In this document: positions 1-9,000 of the stretch, piece by piece | How the letters are laid out: each line of letters begins with the position of its first letter | Numbering within the stretch: the stretch's first letter is position 1 | NCBI RefSeq assembly: GCF_011299615.1 | Contig: NZ_CP049861.1 | Coordinates: forward strand, 248,001-312,000 | DNA length: 64,000 nt | Direction: 5' to 3' | Source of the DNA: Erysipelothrix sp. HDW6C | GTDB taxonomy: Bacteria > Bacillota_I > Bacilli_A > Erysipelotrichales > Erysipelotrichaceae | Position numbers and translations under genes: made by a program | The notes under the pieces: generated by a model | Seen by the model: the letters and a program-made list of their open reading frames with translations, nothing else | The model's database searches: none | Told to the model about the DNA's origin: nothing

Positions 1-935
1 TCAACATACTTGGGATCAGCATACAGCATCTCATTCCCACCCAATCGGTTACCAACAATAAGACGATCGGCCATTTCTTGTTTCCACGTTAGGGAAGACT
101 TTGATCCACTAACAACAATCTCTAAACCATTTTTGTAACCACCTGTTACTTGGGATAAGACAATACTTACCTGAGCTCCATTATCCAAGCGAGCAATAAT
201 CATTGCCGCATCTTCATTGACAACATCAACGGCCTTTGCCTCACCCACATATTCTTGACTGAATGTCTCGCCACGTTGTTCACGCTGGAATCGCTGTGGA
301 TAAACCGTAACCAAGTTCGCAAATACTTCTTTTATTTTGGAGTTTGTCACAAATTGAACGATATCAAATACATGGGTTCCGATATCGGCAACAGTCCGTG
401 AAGGACCAACCATTTTCGGTAAGAAATGCCAATCATAATCCGTATCAAACATAAGCCAATCTTGAATATACTCACTTTGAATCATCAAAACGTTACCAAT
501 TTGCTCGTTTTGGATACGATGACGCATTTCACGCACCATCACATTGCTTCGATAATTGAGATTCACTGCATGATGAACCTGTTTGTCTTTCGCAATTCGA
601 ACCAAATCTTCAGACTCGTGTGCTGTCAGTGACAGTGGTTTTTCACAGAATACGTTGACACCACGCTCAAGGGCTAATTTCGCCATTGGATAGTGCAAGA
701 AGTTTGGTGTGCAGATGTGGACAACATCAATTTCTAAATTGTCCAACAGCTCCTCCATTGAAGTAAAAGCATGCTCAATACCATACTCTTGCGCAAACGC
801 AGCAATTTTAGTTGCATCGGCATCCACCACAGCCACAACGCCTGTATTAGGCAGACGACGAATCGCCTCATAGTGCTGTTTACCAATAAAACCCGTTCCA
901 ACGATGGCTGCTTTCATTGTTTTATGCTGTTTCAT
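1..935 (-). CDS. Gfo/Idh/MocA-family NAD(P)-dependent oxidoreductase (3' end outside window)
   Basis: The first 311 codons are present and the 3' end runs off the window. An N-terminal Rossmann fold starts right after the start (AAIVGTGFIGKQH, a GxGxxG nucleotide-binding loop), followed by the family signature CEKPLS near residue 100 that supplies the catalytic Lys. Members oxidise or reduce sugars, inositols or their derivatives with NAD(P). The start is the ATG at 935, 9 nt after a good AAAGGAGA ribosome-binding site; the second Met at 917 is less well placed. The gene is divergent from a LacI regulator and a TIM-barrel isomerase gene, so a role in catabolism of a sugar or polyol is likely. 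The substrate cannot be read from the sequence. Confidence 0.9.
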   Translation of the reverse strand, partial: MKQHKTMKAAIVGTGFIGKQHYEAIRRLPNTGVVAVVDADATKIAAFAQEYGIEHAFTSMEELLDNLEIDVVHICTPNFLHYPMAKLALERGVNVFCEKPLSLTAHESEDLVRIAKDKQVHHAVNLNYRSNVMVREMRHRIQNEQIGNVLMIQSEYIQDWLMFDTDYDWHFLPKMVGPSRTVADIGTHVFDIVQFVTNSKIKEVFANLVTVYPQRFQREQRGETFSQEYVGEAKAVDVVNEDAAMIIARLDNGAQVSIVLSQVTGGYKNGLEIVVSGSKSSLTWKQEMADRLIVGNRLGGNEMLYADPKYV

Positions 936-952
936 GTTGTGTCAATCTCCTT

Positions 953-978
953 TTTACAGTAAATATAGACTTATTTAC
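953..978. promoter_or_regulatory. Candidate LacI-type operator (nested inverted repeats)
   Basis: GTAAATA (959-965) and TATTTAC (972-978) form a perfect 7-bp inverted repeat with a 6-nt spacer. TTTAC-A-GTAAA at 953-963 overlaps it as a second dyad. The site lies just upstream of the oxidoreductase start, in the divergent region shared with the LacI-family gene. Binding by that regulator is inference. Confidence 0.45.
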
Positions 979-1091
979 ACTTTGCATTTAAATAGTAACC
1001 CCTTTCATAACAAAAAGTCAATAAATTTCTGCATTATTTATGTAATTTGATAATTATTTATCACAATTGTAATGTTTTCTTACGTAAAAAA

Positions 1092-1119
1092 TTGATTTTG
1101 AACTTTCTCATGATATAAT
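1092..1119 (+). promoter_or_regulatory. Promoter of the lacI-family gene
   Basis: TTGATT (-35, 1092-1097), a 16-bp spacer and TATAAT (-10, 1114-1119). The -10 is preceded by TGA, giving an extended -10. The start codon of the LacI gene follows about 30 nt downstream. Confidence 0.65.
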
Positions 1120-1151
1120 TCACATATCCTAGAACGGATTTGGAGGACATC

Positions 1152-2189
1152 ATGGATATTGACAAAACACTAAAACCAACCATAGAAGATGTCGCGATGC
1201 GCGCTGGCGTATCCATTGCGACCGTCTCTCGTGTAATTAACGGGAAAGATCGCGTGAAGCCAGAAACAAAGCAGCGTGTCCACGATGCCATCAAAGAATT
1301 AGGCTTTGAAATACGCAAAGGTGAACTGCTTTCTGATAACGAAAGCAAAACAATCTTAGTTTGTGTTACGGAAATGAGTAACCCATTTAATGTCCCTGTT
1401 CTTGATGGTATTCAAGAAACAGCAGCAAACAATGGCTATGACATCTTATTTCTACAAACAAAGAATCAATATACAACATATGCAGACTACGAGGCATTTC
1501 TGAAGTCACAAAACTATGCCGGGATTATCTTTTTGTCCTCAATCACTCAAGAAAGATACACCCCGATTGTGGATGTTTTGCGTCACAAATCGCCGCTCGT
1601 TTTTTGTTCAGAGTATATCGGTGATGAAAGCGTAAGTTATGTATGTATCGATGATGAGGAAGCCATGCGCAAGTCAGCGTCATACATGCTTTCTTTAGGT
1701 CGCAAAAACATCGCATTCATCAACTCAAGCCTTAAACTCAACTACGCACGACTTCGTGAAAAAGGATTTCGAGCTGTTATGAGCGAGCACAACGTGCCCG
1801 TTAACGAACAACTCGTCACCCATTTATCAGCTGTCGATTTTCAACTTGCCTACTCAAATATTCTCCATATCCTGAATCAGAAGGATAAACCCGATGGCAT
1901 TATTTGCGTCTCAGACGTTTACGCTATCGCAGCATTAAAAGCATGTCGCAAAAAAGGATTACGTGTTCCTGAAGATTGCGCCATCATCGGTTTCGATAAC
2001 ATTGAGATATCAACAATGGTCGATCCACCCCTAACAACAATCGAACAACCTAATTATCAACTGGGAAGCCAGGCGTGTGAGCTCTTAATCGAGCGTATTA
2101 TTACACCCGGTATTCCTGCGAAACAAATTTATTTAGAAACTGAGTTGATTGTGAGAGAATCGACTCCCATGACCATTAAGGAGAACTAG
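1152..2189 (+). CDS. LacI/GalR-family transcriptional regulator
   Basis: 345 aa. The N-terminal LacI helix-turn-helix reads TIEDVAMRAGVSIATVSRVI and is followed by the hinge helix region. The rest is a periplasmic-binding-protein-like effector domain ending in the usual LL-x-RI-x(n)-ETELIVREST pattern. It normally represses nearby sugar genes and is released by a sugar or sugar phosphate. I chose ATG 1152 because TGGAGG at 1141-1146 sits 5 nt upstream; a TTG at 1140 in the same frame overlaps that site. It is 3 nt from the downstream isomerase gene and divergent from the oxidoreductase, so it probably controls both. Confidence 0.92.
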   Translation: MDIDKTLKPTIEDVAMRAGVSIATVSRVINGKDRVKPETKQRVHDAIKELGFEIRKGELLSDNESKTILVCVTEMSNPFNVPVLDGIQETAANNGYDILFLQTKNQYTTYADYEAFLKSQNYAGIIFLSSITQERYTPIVDVLRHKSPLVFCSEYIGDESVSYVCIDDEEAMRKSASYMLSLGRKNIAFINSSLKLNYARLREKGFRAVMSEHNVPVNEQLVTHLSAVDFQLAYSNILHILNQKDKPDGIICVSDVYAIAALKACRKKGLRVPEDCAIIGFDNIEISTMVDPPLTTIEQPNYQLGSQACELLIERIITPGIPAKQIYLETELIVRESTPMTIKEN

Positions 2190-2192
2190 ATT

Positions 2193-3107
2193 ATGAAATT
2201 TGGCATTAACAGTGCAATATTGGGTCATTACGAATTTGAACCCATGATTGATTTTGCACAAGAAGTCGGCTATGAATGTGTCGAAGTCTGTTGCTGGCCT
2301 CGTGGCAAAGCAGAACGTCGTTATGCAGGTGTATCACACATTGATGTCGCTACATTGACTCACGAATCTGCAAAAACAATTTTAGCTTATTGTGCAGCGC
2401 GAAATATTGATATTTCTGCTCTTGCGTATTATCCGAATGTTCTCGATGCCGACGTCACTGTTCGTGAAACAAGCATCAATCATTTAAAGAAAGTAATCGA
2501 TGCAGCTGTCTTACTCGATGTTGCAACGGTAACATCATTTATTGGACGCAATCATCATGAATCATTAAGCGCAAACTTGGATTCGTTTGTCCCTGTTTGG
2601 AATGACATCATGACTTACGCAGAAGAGAGAAACATTAAAATCGCGATTGAGAACTGTCCCATGTTATTCACAGAAGACGAATGGCCTGGGGGAAAGAATT
2701 TGTTTACAAGTCCTGCCGTTTGGCGAGAGGTCTTCAAACGTGTCCCCAGCCCAAACCTTGGTATCAATTACGACCCCTCACATTTTGTTTGGCAACATAT
2801 TGACTATATTAAACCAATCTACGAGTTCAAGGACAAAATATTCCACGTTCACTTCAAAGATATCACTATTCATCAAGACAAACTCAATGATGTTGGTATT
2901 ATGGCAACACCCCTTGAATACATGAGTCCTAAATTACCAGGATTGGGAGACATTAAGTGGGATGATTTCGCATCCGCATTGTATGGTATTGGATATGATG
3001 GATATGCTTGTGTTGAAGTTGAAGATAAAGCATTTGAACACAACAACGAAGCAATTGACAAGTCTGTTATCCTGTCTTACAAATATTTACGACAATTCAT
3101 TATTTAG
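2193..3107 (+). CDS. Sugar phosphate isomerase/epimerase (xylose isomerase-like TIM barrel, AP endonuclease 2 superfamily)
   Basis: 304 aa. The pattern of a xylose-isomerase-like TIM barrel is clear: KIAIENCPM, GINYDPSHFVWQ, FHVHFKD and YACVEVEDKAF carry the Glu, Asp, His and Glu residues that bind the divalent metal in this superfamily. Enzymes of this type isomerise or epimerise keto-sugars and inositol derivatives. An AAGGAG site lies inside the end of the lacI gene and the intergenic gap is only 3 nt, so the two are co-transcribed and translationally close. A strong terminator follows. Together with the divergent oxidoreductase it suggests a short pathway for one sugar or polyol; the exact substrate is unknown. 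Confidence 0.88.
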   Translation: MKFGINSAILGHYEFEPMIDFAQEVGYECVEVCCWPRGKAERRYAGVSHIDVATLTHESAKTILAYCAARNIDISALAYYPNVLDADVTVRETSINHLKKVIDAAVLLDVATVTSFIGRNHHESLSANLDSFVPVWNDIMTYAEERNIKIAIENCPMLFTEDEWPGGKNLFTSPAVWREVFKRVPSPNLGINYDPSHFVWQHIDYIKPIYEFKDKIFHVHFKDITIHQDKLNDVGIMATPLEYMSPKLPGLGDIKWDDFASALYGIGYDGYACVEVEDKAFEHNNEAIDKSVILSYKYLRQFII

Positions 3108-3111
3108 ACCC

Positions 3112-3148
3112 AAAAAGGAAGCACTCTTTCGAGCACTTCCTTTTTTTT
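3112..3148 (+). terminator. Intrinsic terminator after the isomerase gene
   Basis: AAAGGAAG pairs with CTTCCTTT around an inner CTC/GAG helix, and the hairpin is followed by a run of eight T. Confidence 0.85.
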
Positions 3149-3178
3149 ACATATTTTCGTAATAATCTACTTTGCGAA

Positions 3179-4441
3179 CTAAACTTCTTCGCGCCAGAAC
3201 TTAGCACCAAGAGCGGTTAGTTTGTTATCAATATCATCATAACCACGATCGATATGATACACTTCATGAATTTCAGTAACACCATCTGCCATTAAGCCGG
3301 CAACAACAAGTGATGCCCCACAACGAAGATCTGTTGCAACAACCTTACTTCCAAACAATGGTGTTGGACCGGTAATGGTTGCTTGCGCAGGATGAACACC
3401 AATATTGGCACCCATACGTTGCAATTCAGCACAATGCTTGAAGCGTTCTGCATAAATTGTTTCTTTTACATTGGATGGTCCTTCTGCTTGTGTTAAGAGT
3501 GAGGTCATCGGTTGTTGAAGATCCGTCGCAAAACCAGGGTATGTCTGTGTCGTAATATCTACAGCTTTGAGACTGGCTGATTTTTGTATGCGAATCGAAT
3601 CAATCCCAATTTCAAGATTTACGCCCATCTCAATCAATTTTGATGTGAGTGCCTCAACGTGTTGCGGAATAATATTTTCGATCGTTACATCATCTGCCAT
3701 TGCTGCAGCCATAATGATATACGTTCCCGCTTCAATTCGATCTGGAATAATTTCATGAGGTTTTCCATCAAGTTTTTCGACGCCATCGATTGTAACCATG
3801 TTTGTACCAGCACCACGAATGTTAGCACCCATCTTGTTTAAGAAGTTTGCAACATCAATAATTTCAGGTTCTTTCGCAGCATTTTCAATGATAGTACGAC
3901 CTTCCGCAAGCACTGCAGCTAACATAATGTTAATTGTTGCTCCGACTGATGCAAAATCAAGATAGATTTTTGCACCTTCGAGTTTTTCAGCTTTAATCGT
4001 ATAATATCCTTGAGCATACTCGACCGTAGCACCCAGTGCTTCAAAGCCTTTAAGGTGTAAGTCAAAGGGACGGGGTCCTAAGTAACAGCCGCCAGGCATA
4101 ATCATTCTGACATACTTATACTTTCCAAGAAGTGCTCCCATAAAATAATATGACGCACGTAATTTGGTTACGGCATCACTGTCGAGATCAATGTTTTTCA
4201 TATTTGATGTATTGATTTGAAAGTGTTCAGGTGTCGGCGATGTCACCGATACATTTAATTCACTTAGTAATTGTGAGAGTGATTCAACATCGGAAATATC
4301 AGGTACTCCATAAATATTTACATCACTATTGTCCGCTAGGATTGCTGCAGGAATCAATGCAACAGTTGCATTTTTTGCGCCACCAATTCTAACTTTTCCA
4401 TTAAGGCGTTTTCCACCTTCAATTTTTATAACTTCTACCAT
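3179..4441 (-). CDS. murA: UDP-N-acetylglucosamine 1-carboxyvinyltransferase
   Basis: 420 aa, the normal family length. It transfers enolpyruvate from PEP to UDP-GlcNAc, the first committed cytoplasmic step of peptidoglycan synthesis. Lys23-Asn24 (GGAKN) and the catalytic Cys119 in [11 protein letters not shown] are present; this Cys is the target of fosfomycin, so the enzyme looks sensitive rather than Asp-substituted. ATG 4441 is 8 nt from AGGAG; a GTG at 4447 is too close to that site to be the start. Gram-positives often carry two paralogues (murA/murZ), and only one is visible here. The position near fba and pyrG resembles the Bacillus fbaA-murZ neighbourhood. Confidence 0.95.
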   Translation of the reverse strand: MVEVIKIEGGKRLNGKVRIGGAKNATVALIPAAILADNSDVNIYGVPDISDVESLSQLLSELNVSVTSPTPEHFQINTSNMKNIDLDSDAVTKLRASYYFMGALLGKYKYVRMIMPGGCYLGPRPFDLHLKGFEALGATVEYAQGYYTIKAEKLEGAKIYLDFASVGATINIMLAAVLAEGRTIIENAAKEPEIIDVANFLNKMGANIRGAGTNMVTIDGVEKLDGKPHEIIPDRIEAGTYIIMAAAMADDVTIENIIPQHVEALTSKLIEMGVNLEIGIDSIRIQKSASLKAVDITTQTYPGFATDLQQPMTSLLTQAEGPSNVKETIYAERFKHCAELQRMGANIGVHPAQATITGPTPLFGSKVVATDLRCGASLVVAGLMADGVTEIHEVYHIDRGYDDIDNKLTALGAKFWREEV

Positions 4442-4614
4442 CCACACAACTCCTTTTATCCATGATTATTATAACTCAAATCATGCGTGAATTATAGTGA
4501 AAACCAACTTCTCATAGATATGAATTAGGTTAGCCTCATAGTTTCGTCAATACAACAAACACATTTCACATTTTACACACAGAGCTTAATTTTTCTTAGG
4601 CTTTTTCGGTGTGG

Positions 4615-5502
4615 TTATTCGATAAGGCCTTTTGACCTTAAGAATGATTCGGCCACAGTTTGCGGATCGCGAACCTCGACATCAACTTGATATGTTAAAT
4701 CACGCACAATTTCGTCGGTTAGATGTCCTGACAAAGTATTGAGAACCGCTTCAACTCCGGGATATTTTTCCTCAATATCCTGATTAACCATAAATGCACT
4801 GTAGTATTCTGGAAAGAAGTGCAAATCATCTTCTAACATGACGACATCATATTTATTCATCATGCCATCAGCACTCGTAATAAGTGTGACGTCCATGTTT
4901 TGACTTTCTAACCCCGCATATTTAAGGCCGATATCAATCGAGTTTGCTGACTTAAAGTTCAACCCATAATGATTGATTAAGGGTTTGAATCGCACGGATC
5001 CAACTTCATCAAAAAATGAGTGTTCCGCTGCAAAAACAAGTTCTGGAGCCAGTGGAATAAGATCAGAAACCGTTGTGAGGCTATGCTCACGTGCTAAGTC
5101 CCCCGATACTGCTACCACATACGAGTTTTGGTTCCCCAGTTTATTGAGAAGTTTTACATGACTCTCTTGTGCTGCTTTTTGATTTGTAAAGTCATAAAGC
5201 GGAACACCGTTAGGGATCGTTGATGGGTCTGTTTGTAAGAATGTTGCTAAAAGTGTGCCATCCCAACTGAGTGTCATATCCATACTCCCATTATTAATTT
5301 GATCAAAGGCGAGGTTGTATGCCATCGATGGTTGAATGTATACGGAATAATTTGTGTTTGCTTCGATCATCGCCTTAGCCATGTATGTTGCAATATTCAT
5401 TTCCGCAATGTCGCCATCAATAATCACAAGATCATTCTCACCACGTGTACTACACCCGGTGAGGATGACCATTATTAAAAGCATAATTCCTATTTTCTTC
5501 AT
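4615..5502 (-). CDS. Osmoprotectant (glycine betaine/choline/carnitine) ABC transporter, substrate-binding lipoprotein
   Basis: 295 aa with a lipoprotein signal peptide (hydrophobic core, lipobox LTGC). The mature part matches the OpuAC/OpuCC class of type II binding proteins (IDGDIAEMNIATYMAKAM at the start, SADGMMNKYDVVMLEDD later). It captures quaternary ammonium osmolytes outside the membrane and hands them to the two permeases encoded upstream. The start at 5502 is 1 nt after the permease stop, with GGAG 10 nt upstream; the ORF open further upstream overlaps the permease and is not needed. It is the last gene of the operon ATPase-permease-permease-binding protein. No convincing terminator follows. 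Confidence 0.88.
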   Translation of the reverse strand: MKKIGIMLLIMVILTGCSTRGENDLVIIDGDIAEMNIATYMAKAMIEANTNYSVYIQPSMAYNLAFDQINNGSMDMTLSWDGTLLATFLQTDPSTIPNGVPLYDFTNQKAAQESHVKLLNKLGNQNSYVVAVSGDLAREHSLTTVSDLIPLAPELVFAAEHSFFDEVGSVRFKPLINHYGLNFKSANSIDIGLKYAGLESQNMDVTLITSADGMMNKYDVVMLEDDLHFFPEYYSAFMVNQDIEEKYPGVEAVLNTLSGHLTDEIVRDLTYQVDVEVRDPQTVAESFLRSKGLIE

Positions 5503-5503
5503 A

Positions 5504-6091
5504 TTAACGACGCTCCAATCTTTTCTCATAAAGTCCCATCAGGCCATCGATAACAACTGACATCACCACAAGTGCAAGTGTTCCGTAGGCAAGCAATTTC
5601 ATATTTTGTGTACGGACACCACGATAAAGTATCGCACCAAGTCCTCCACCTCCTACAAATGTCGCAAATACCGCAACCCCAATAGAGGTTACGATTGCAA
5701 TGCGCATACCAGAGAATATTAAGGGGAACGCGAGCGGTAATTCAACCTTAAGCAAGCGTTGCAGGGGTGTCATCCCCATCCCAATCGCAGCTTCTTTAAT
5801 GCCGCCATCAATGCCATCCAATCCCGTAACTGTATTGAGCACTACGGGAAGCAATGAGTATAAAACCAAACTGATGATGACCGTTAGGGTAGTTGGGCCA
5901 AAGAACACCATGAGTAGCCCAAGCATCGCCAGGGTTGGAATCGTTTGCAAGACATCGACCGCAAATAAGATAGGCTTTTTCACTTTGGGAAACATGTATG
6001 CAACAATACCAATAATCAATCCCAAGATTAACAAAAAGAATCCTGAAACAATCACCAGAAAGAGATGTTCGAGTATCATATTAAGCTTCAT
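5504..6091 (-). CDS. Osmoprotectant ABC transporter permease (OpuCB/OpuCD type), second subunit
   Basis: 195 aa, about five membrane segments, with the binding-protein-dependent permease loop (EAAIGMGMTPLQRLLKVELP) that docks on the ATPase. ATG 6091 has a perfect AAGGAGG site 6 nt upstream and overlaps the end of the upstream permease by 11 bp, so translation is coupled. It probably pairs with the other permease as a heterodimer forming the osmolyte channel. Confidence 0.88.
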   Translation of the reverse strand: MKLNMILEHLFLVIVSGFFLLILGLIIGIVAYMFPKVKKPILFAVDVLQTIPTLAMLGLLMVFFGPTTLTVIISLVLYSLLPVVLNTVTGLDGIDGGIKEAAIGMGMTPLQRLLKVELPLAFPLIFSGMRIAIVTSIGVAVFATFVGGGGLGAILYRGVRTQNMKLLAYGTLALVVMSVVIDGLMGLYEKRLERR

Positions 6092-6734
6092 GTTGACCTC
6101 CTTGACGCATTGTTCGAGCAGTAACAACACTTTTTAAAGTATCGACGATAAATCCCATAACGATGGCTAGCAGCGCCGCAGGAATTGCTCCCATTAGTAT
6201 ATAGGCTTGTACATTGGTATCAATCCCAACATAAATAAATTCACCCAATCCTCCTTGACCAATCATGGCCGCAAGAACTGCCCAGCTCACAGTATAAACT
6301 GTTGCCATGCGTATCCCTGTGAATATTGCCGAGGTTGCCATTGGTAATTCCACCTTGAACAACGACTGCCATTTTGTCATACCGATTCCTTTGGCCGCTT
6401 CAACCAAGCCATCATCTACTTCAAGAATTCCAGCATAGGTATTCTTGAGGACAGGAAAGATGGCATAGACCGTTAATGCGATATACACAGTAATCGGACG
6501 CATACCTGTGTAAACAAAGAGCACTCCAATAAATACAATCCCAGGTATTGTCTGAAAAATACCAATTATGGGTAGAATGTACTTTGACAATCTCTTGTAT
6601 CGTGACAATACTGATGCAATGATAATTGCGATAATGCTACCTAGAGTAACGGAAATAATGACATATTTAACATGAACCAATGTTGCCATAAGAATTTTTG
6701 GTAAATTACTGATGAATAAATCAAGCACGTTCAT
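6081..6734 (-). CDS. Osmoprotectant ABC transporter permease (OpuCB type), first subunit
   Basis: 217 aa. It has an N-terminal membrane segment and the conserved EAA loop (EAAKGIGMTKWQSLFKVELP), closely resembling the next permease. The start at 6734 lies inside the last codons of the ATPase gene (14-bp overlap), with a GGGG stretch just upstream as a weak ribosome-binding site, so coupling to ATPase translation is likely. A longer reading frame to 6809 lies entirely within the ATPase gene and was not used. Confidence 0.88.
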   Translation of the reverse strand: MNVLDLFISNLPKILMATLVHVKYVIISVTLGSIIAIIIASVLSRYKRLSKYILPIIGIFQTIPGIVFIGVLFVYTGMRPITVYIALTVYAIFPVLKNTYAGILEVDDGLVEAAKGIGMTKWQSLFKVELPMATSAIFTGIRMATVYTVSWAVLAAMIGQGGLGEFIYVGIDTNVQAYILMGAIPAALLAIVMGFIVDTLKSVVTARTMRQGGQHEA

Positions 6735-7848
6735 CACCCCAAACAACTGATGTGAGCGCCCTTGCAATTGAACCACGGGTAATAATTCCAACAACTTCTT
6801 CTTGCCCATTCATCACAACCACGTAATCACGCTTGTTTTCGGTGATTTCTGCAATTGCGAGTTTGGCATCGTCTGTTGTATAAAAAGCCGGCACCGACGC
6901 CTCAGTGACCTCTCCAACAACTTGGAGCTCATTTCGTTTTGCAATTAATTCTTCAATCCATGCAACACCCATGTATTTACGAGCCTCATCAATGACAACT
7001 ACTGAGTTTAAATCCCGAGTACGCATCAGACCAAGACATTCCAAAATAGGACGACGACTGTAGACTTTGAAAACATTGGGTTTCATGAGGTCTGAACACA
7101 GAAGATCAACAGGTTCACCATCATCTTGCATCTGTTTCCCCATAAATTGTTTAACAATATCTGCTTCTGGATTGCGAAGCATTTCTTCTGGAGACGCTTG
7201 TTGTACAATCTTTCCACCCTCCATAAAGACAATGACATCCGCCATTTTTATTGCTTCATCCATATCATGGGTGACAAACACAATTGTGATTCCCAATTTT
7301 TCTTGCAATGACTTCACTTCATCTTGAAGTACATCACGTGTAACAGGATCAAGCGCACCAAACGGTTCATCCATTAAGATTACGGGTGGATTGGCTGCCA
7401 ACGCACGAAGTACGCCAATACGTTGTTGTTGTCCCCCACTTAATTCATTAGGGTATCGATGTGCATAGTCTTCAAACGGCATATCAACAAGCGGCATCAA
7501 TTCGCGAACGCGCGCGTCAATATCCTCTTTTGACCATTTCAAAAGATTTGGTACAACAGCAATGTTGTCATACAAACTCATATTTGGAAACAACCCAATT
7601 TGCTGAATTACATAACCAATACTGCGACGCAAGTCCGTGATATTCATTTTATTGATATCCTGACCATCGACAAATATTTGCCCACCGTCATTATTAATGA
7701 GACGATTTAGCATCTTGAGTGTTGTCGTTTTTCCACACCCCGAAGGTCCGATGAGACACACAAATTCACCCTTCTTAATCGAGAGATTCAAATCCTCGAT
7801 TACAGTTTTACCATTATAGGTTTTACTAGCATTACGATATTCTATCAT
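6721..7848 (-). CDS. Osmoprotectant ABC transporter ATPase with tandem CBS domains (OpuCA/ProV-like)
   Basis: 375 aa. Walker A (GPSGCGKTT), Q-loop (YVIQQIGLFPNMS), signature LSGGQQQR and Walker B (VILMDEPFGALD) are all intact in the first 240 residues. The last 120 residues form two CBS repeats, which in OpuA/OpuC transporters sense ionic strength or nucleotides such as c-di-AMP. Note that darA, a c-di-AMP receptor gene, lies 16 kb away. GAGGAGG precedes ATG 7848. First gene of the operon. Confidence 0.93.
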   Translation of the reverse strand: MIEYRNASKTYNGKTVIEDLNLSIKKGEFVCLIGPSGCGKTTTLKMLNRLINNDGGQIFVDGQDINKMNITDLRRSIGYVIQQIGLFPNMSLYDNIAVVPNLLKWSKEDIDARVRELMPLVDMPFEDYAHRYPNELSGGQQQRIGVLRALAANPPVILMDEPFGALDPVTRDVLQDEVKSLQEKLGITIVFVTHDMDEAIKMADVIVFMEGGKIVQQASPEEMLRNPEADIVKQFMGKQMQDDGEPVDLLCSDLMKPNVFKVYSRRPILECLGLMRTRDLNSVVVIDEARKYMGVAWIEELIAKRNELQVVGEVTEASVPAFYTTDDAKLAIAEITENKRDYVVVMNGQEEVVGIITRGSIARALTSVVWGDERA

Positions 7849-7888
7849 CGTTATCCTCCTCTACTATGATGCAGATACATAATAAAAA

Positions 7889-7905
7889 GAATGTTCTGCA
7901 CATTC
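7889..7905. repeat. Inverted repeat upstream of the osmoprotectant operon
   Basis: GAATGT and ACATTC flank TCTGC, a perfect 6-bp dyad about 40 nt upstream of the ATPase start codon. It could be an operator. I do not recognise a matching regulator. Confidence 0.3.
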
Positions 7906-8023
7906 CCTTAAAGATTCACGCTGAATATATAAAAACAACTTCTAAAAGAGTTTAATGTAGTCAATTTAAACCACATCATACCCTTATACTATAACGCACT
8001 TTTCGCTTTCAAACAAATCACCA

Positions 8024-8054
8024 CAAAAAAAGAGGTCCCGAATTGGACCTCTTT
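8024..8054 (-). terminator. Intrinsic terminator of the formate/nitrite transporter gene
   Basis: AGAGGTCC/GGACCTCT hairpin with a 6-nt loop, followed on the minus strand by a run of T. It lies 2 nt past the stop codon and separates this gene from the osmoprotectant operon. Confidence 0.88.
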
Positions 8055-8056
8055 GA

Positions 8057-8806
8057 CTATTTTGCTTTCTTAATTGCTAGGGTGTAAAACAAGCCTACAA
8101 ATACAGCACCACCGATAATATTACCAATGAAAGCAAAGGTAAAATTCGTGATAAACTGCATAAATGTTACACCACCATATGCCATACTTGCCGATAACAA
8201 GAAGACATTCGCAACACTATGTTGGTAGCCTAAAATAACAAACACCATAATAGGGAACCAAATCCCAATGATTTTCGCAACGGGATCTTTAAAGCTCATG
8301 CACAACCATACAGCAAGACCCACGACCCAGTTACAAGCAATGCCTGATACAACGGTACGCAATGCATCATAGTGTACTTTCCCCGTTGCCAATTTATTTA
8401 CCAATTCAACATGCGGGTTTAATGTCCCAAGATAGACACCCAATACAAGACTGACAAACAACGCGCCTATAATATTTGCGACGGATATAACAACCCAGTT
8501 TGCAACCAATTCTTTAGCACTTACTTTCTTATTGAAAAGTGCCGTCGCAACGACGGTCATATTTCCAGTAATCAATTCACCACCTGCCAACAGAATGATG
8601 ATCAAACCTACTGGGAAAATACTCGCACCCAAGAAGACCCCTAATCCCCCTGGAATTGTTGATGCAACAATAATATATGCGGTATACCCAAGCGCAACCA
8701 TGGCGCCTCCAATAAAACCTAAAATAAATTTAGCTGTTAAACTCTTTTTAACTTTCGCTTCTCCCAGTTCACTAACCAGTGCAACTGTTTCGTTTAATGA
8801 ATTCAT
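8057..8806 (-). CDS. Formate/nitrite transporter (FNT/FocA family)
   Basis: 249 aa with six hydrophobic segments. Family features include GGAMVALGYTAYI near the N-terminus, GGELITGNM, and the internal repeat ending in ACNWVVGLAVWLC. FNT proteins are pentameric channels for formate, nitrite or related monovalent anions. In a fermentative organism formate or lactate export would fit, but specificity is inference. ATG 8806 has GGAGG 6 nt upstream; the ORF open to 8824 has no site. The gene is alone between two terminators and has its own promoter. Confidence 0.88.
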   Translation of the reverse strand: MNSLNETVALVSELGEAKVKKSLTAKFILGFIGGAMVALGYTAYIIVASTIPGGLGVFLGASIFPVGLIIILLAGGELITGNMTVVATALFNKKVSAKELVANWVVISVANIIGALFVSLVLGVYLGTLNPHVELVNKLATGKVHYDALRTVVSGIACNWVVGLAVWLCMSFKDPVAKIIGIWFPIMVFVILGYQHSVANVFLLSASMAYGGVTFMQFITNFTFAFIGNIIGGAVFVGLFYTLAIKKAK

Positions 8807-8829
8807 AATTTCCTCCGAGTCCATAGGTT

Positions 8830-8858
8830 ATCTTACATCTTTACGGTCTCGTGTTCAA
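8830..8858 (-). promoter_or_regulatory. Promoter of the formate/nitrite transporter gene
   Basis: On the minus strand: TTGAAC, 17-bp spacer, TAAGAT. The start codon at 8806 lies about 24 nt downstream of the -10. Confidence 0.55.
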
Positions 8859-8956
8859 GATATTTTTGCACACTTGATGGCTTAATGGTGTACTCTCAGG
8901 GGGTTCTAAGCAATTTTACACTGAGATTTGCACATTTCTTAATATTACGCACAAAT

Positions 8957-8986
8957 AAAAAAGAGACCCACGTGGAGTCTCTCTAT
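8957..8986 (-). terminator. Intrinsic terminator after fba
   Basis: On the minus strand GAGAC-T-CC-ACGT-GG-GTCTC folds into a hairpin followed by TTTTTT. It ends the pyrG-fba transcript. Confidence 0.82.
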
Positions 8987-9000
8987 TGAAGTTGTTTAAA

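Noticed and set aside
4583-4609. Terminator for the osmoprotectant operon
   Set aside because: The hairpin here is followed by T only on the plus strand, where no gene ends; not convincing for the minus-strand operon.
7889-7905. LexA box upstream of the osmoprotectant operon
   Set aside because: The dyad GAATGT/ACATTC does not match the GAAC-N4-GTTC core; kept only as an unassigned inverted repeat.
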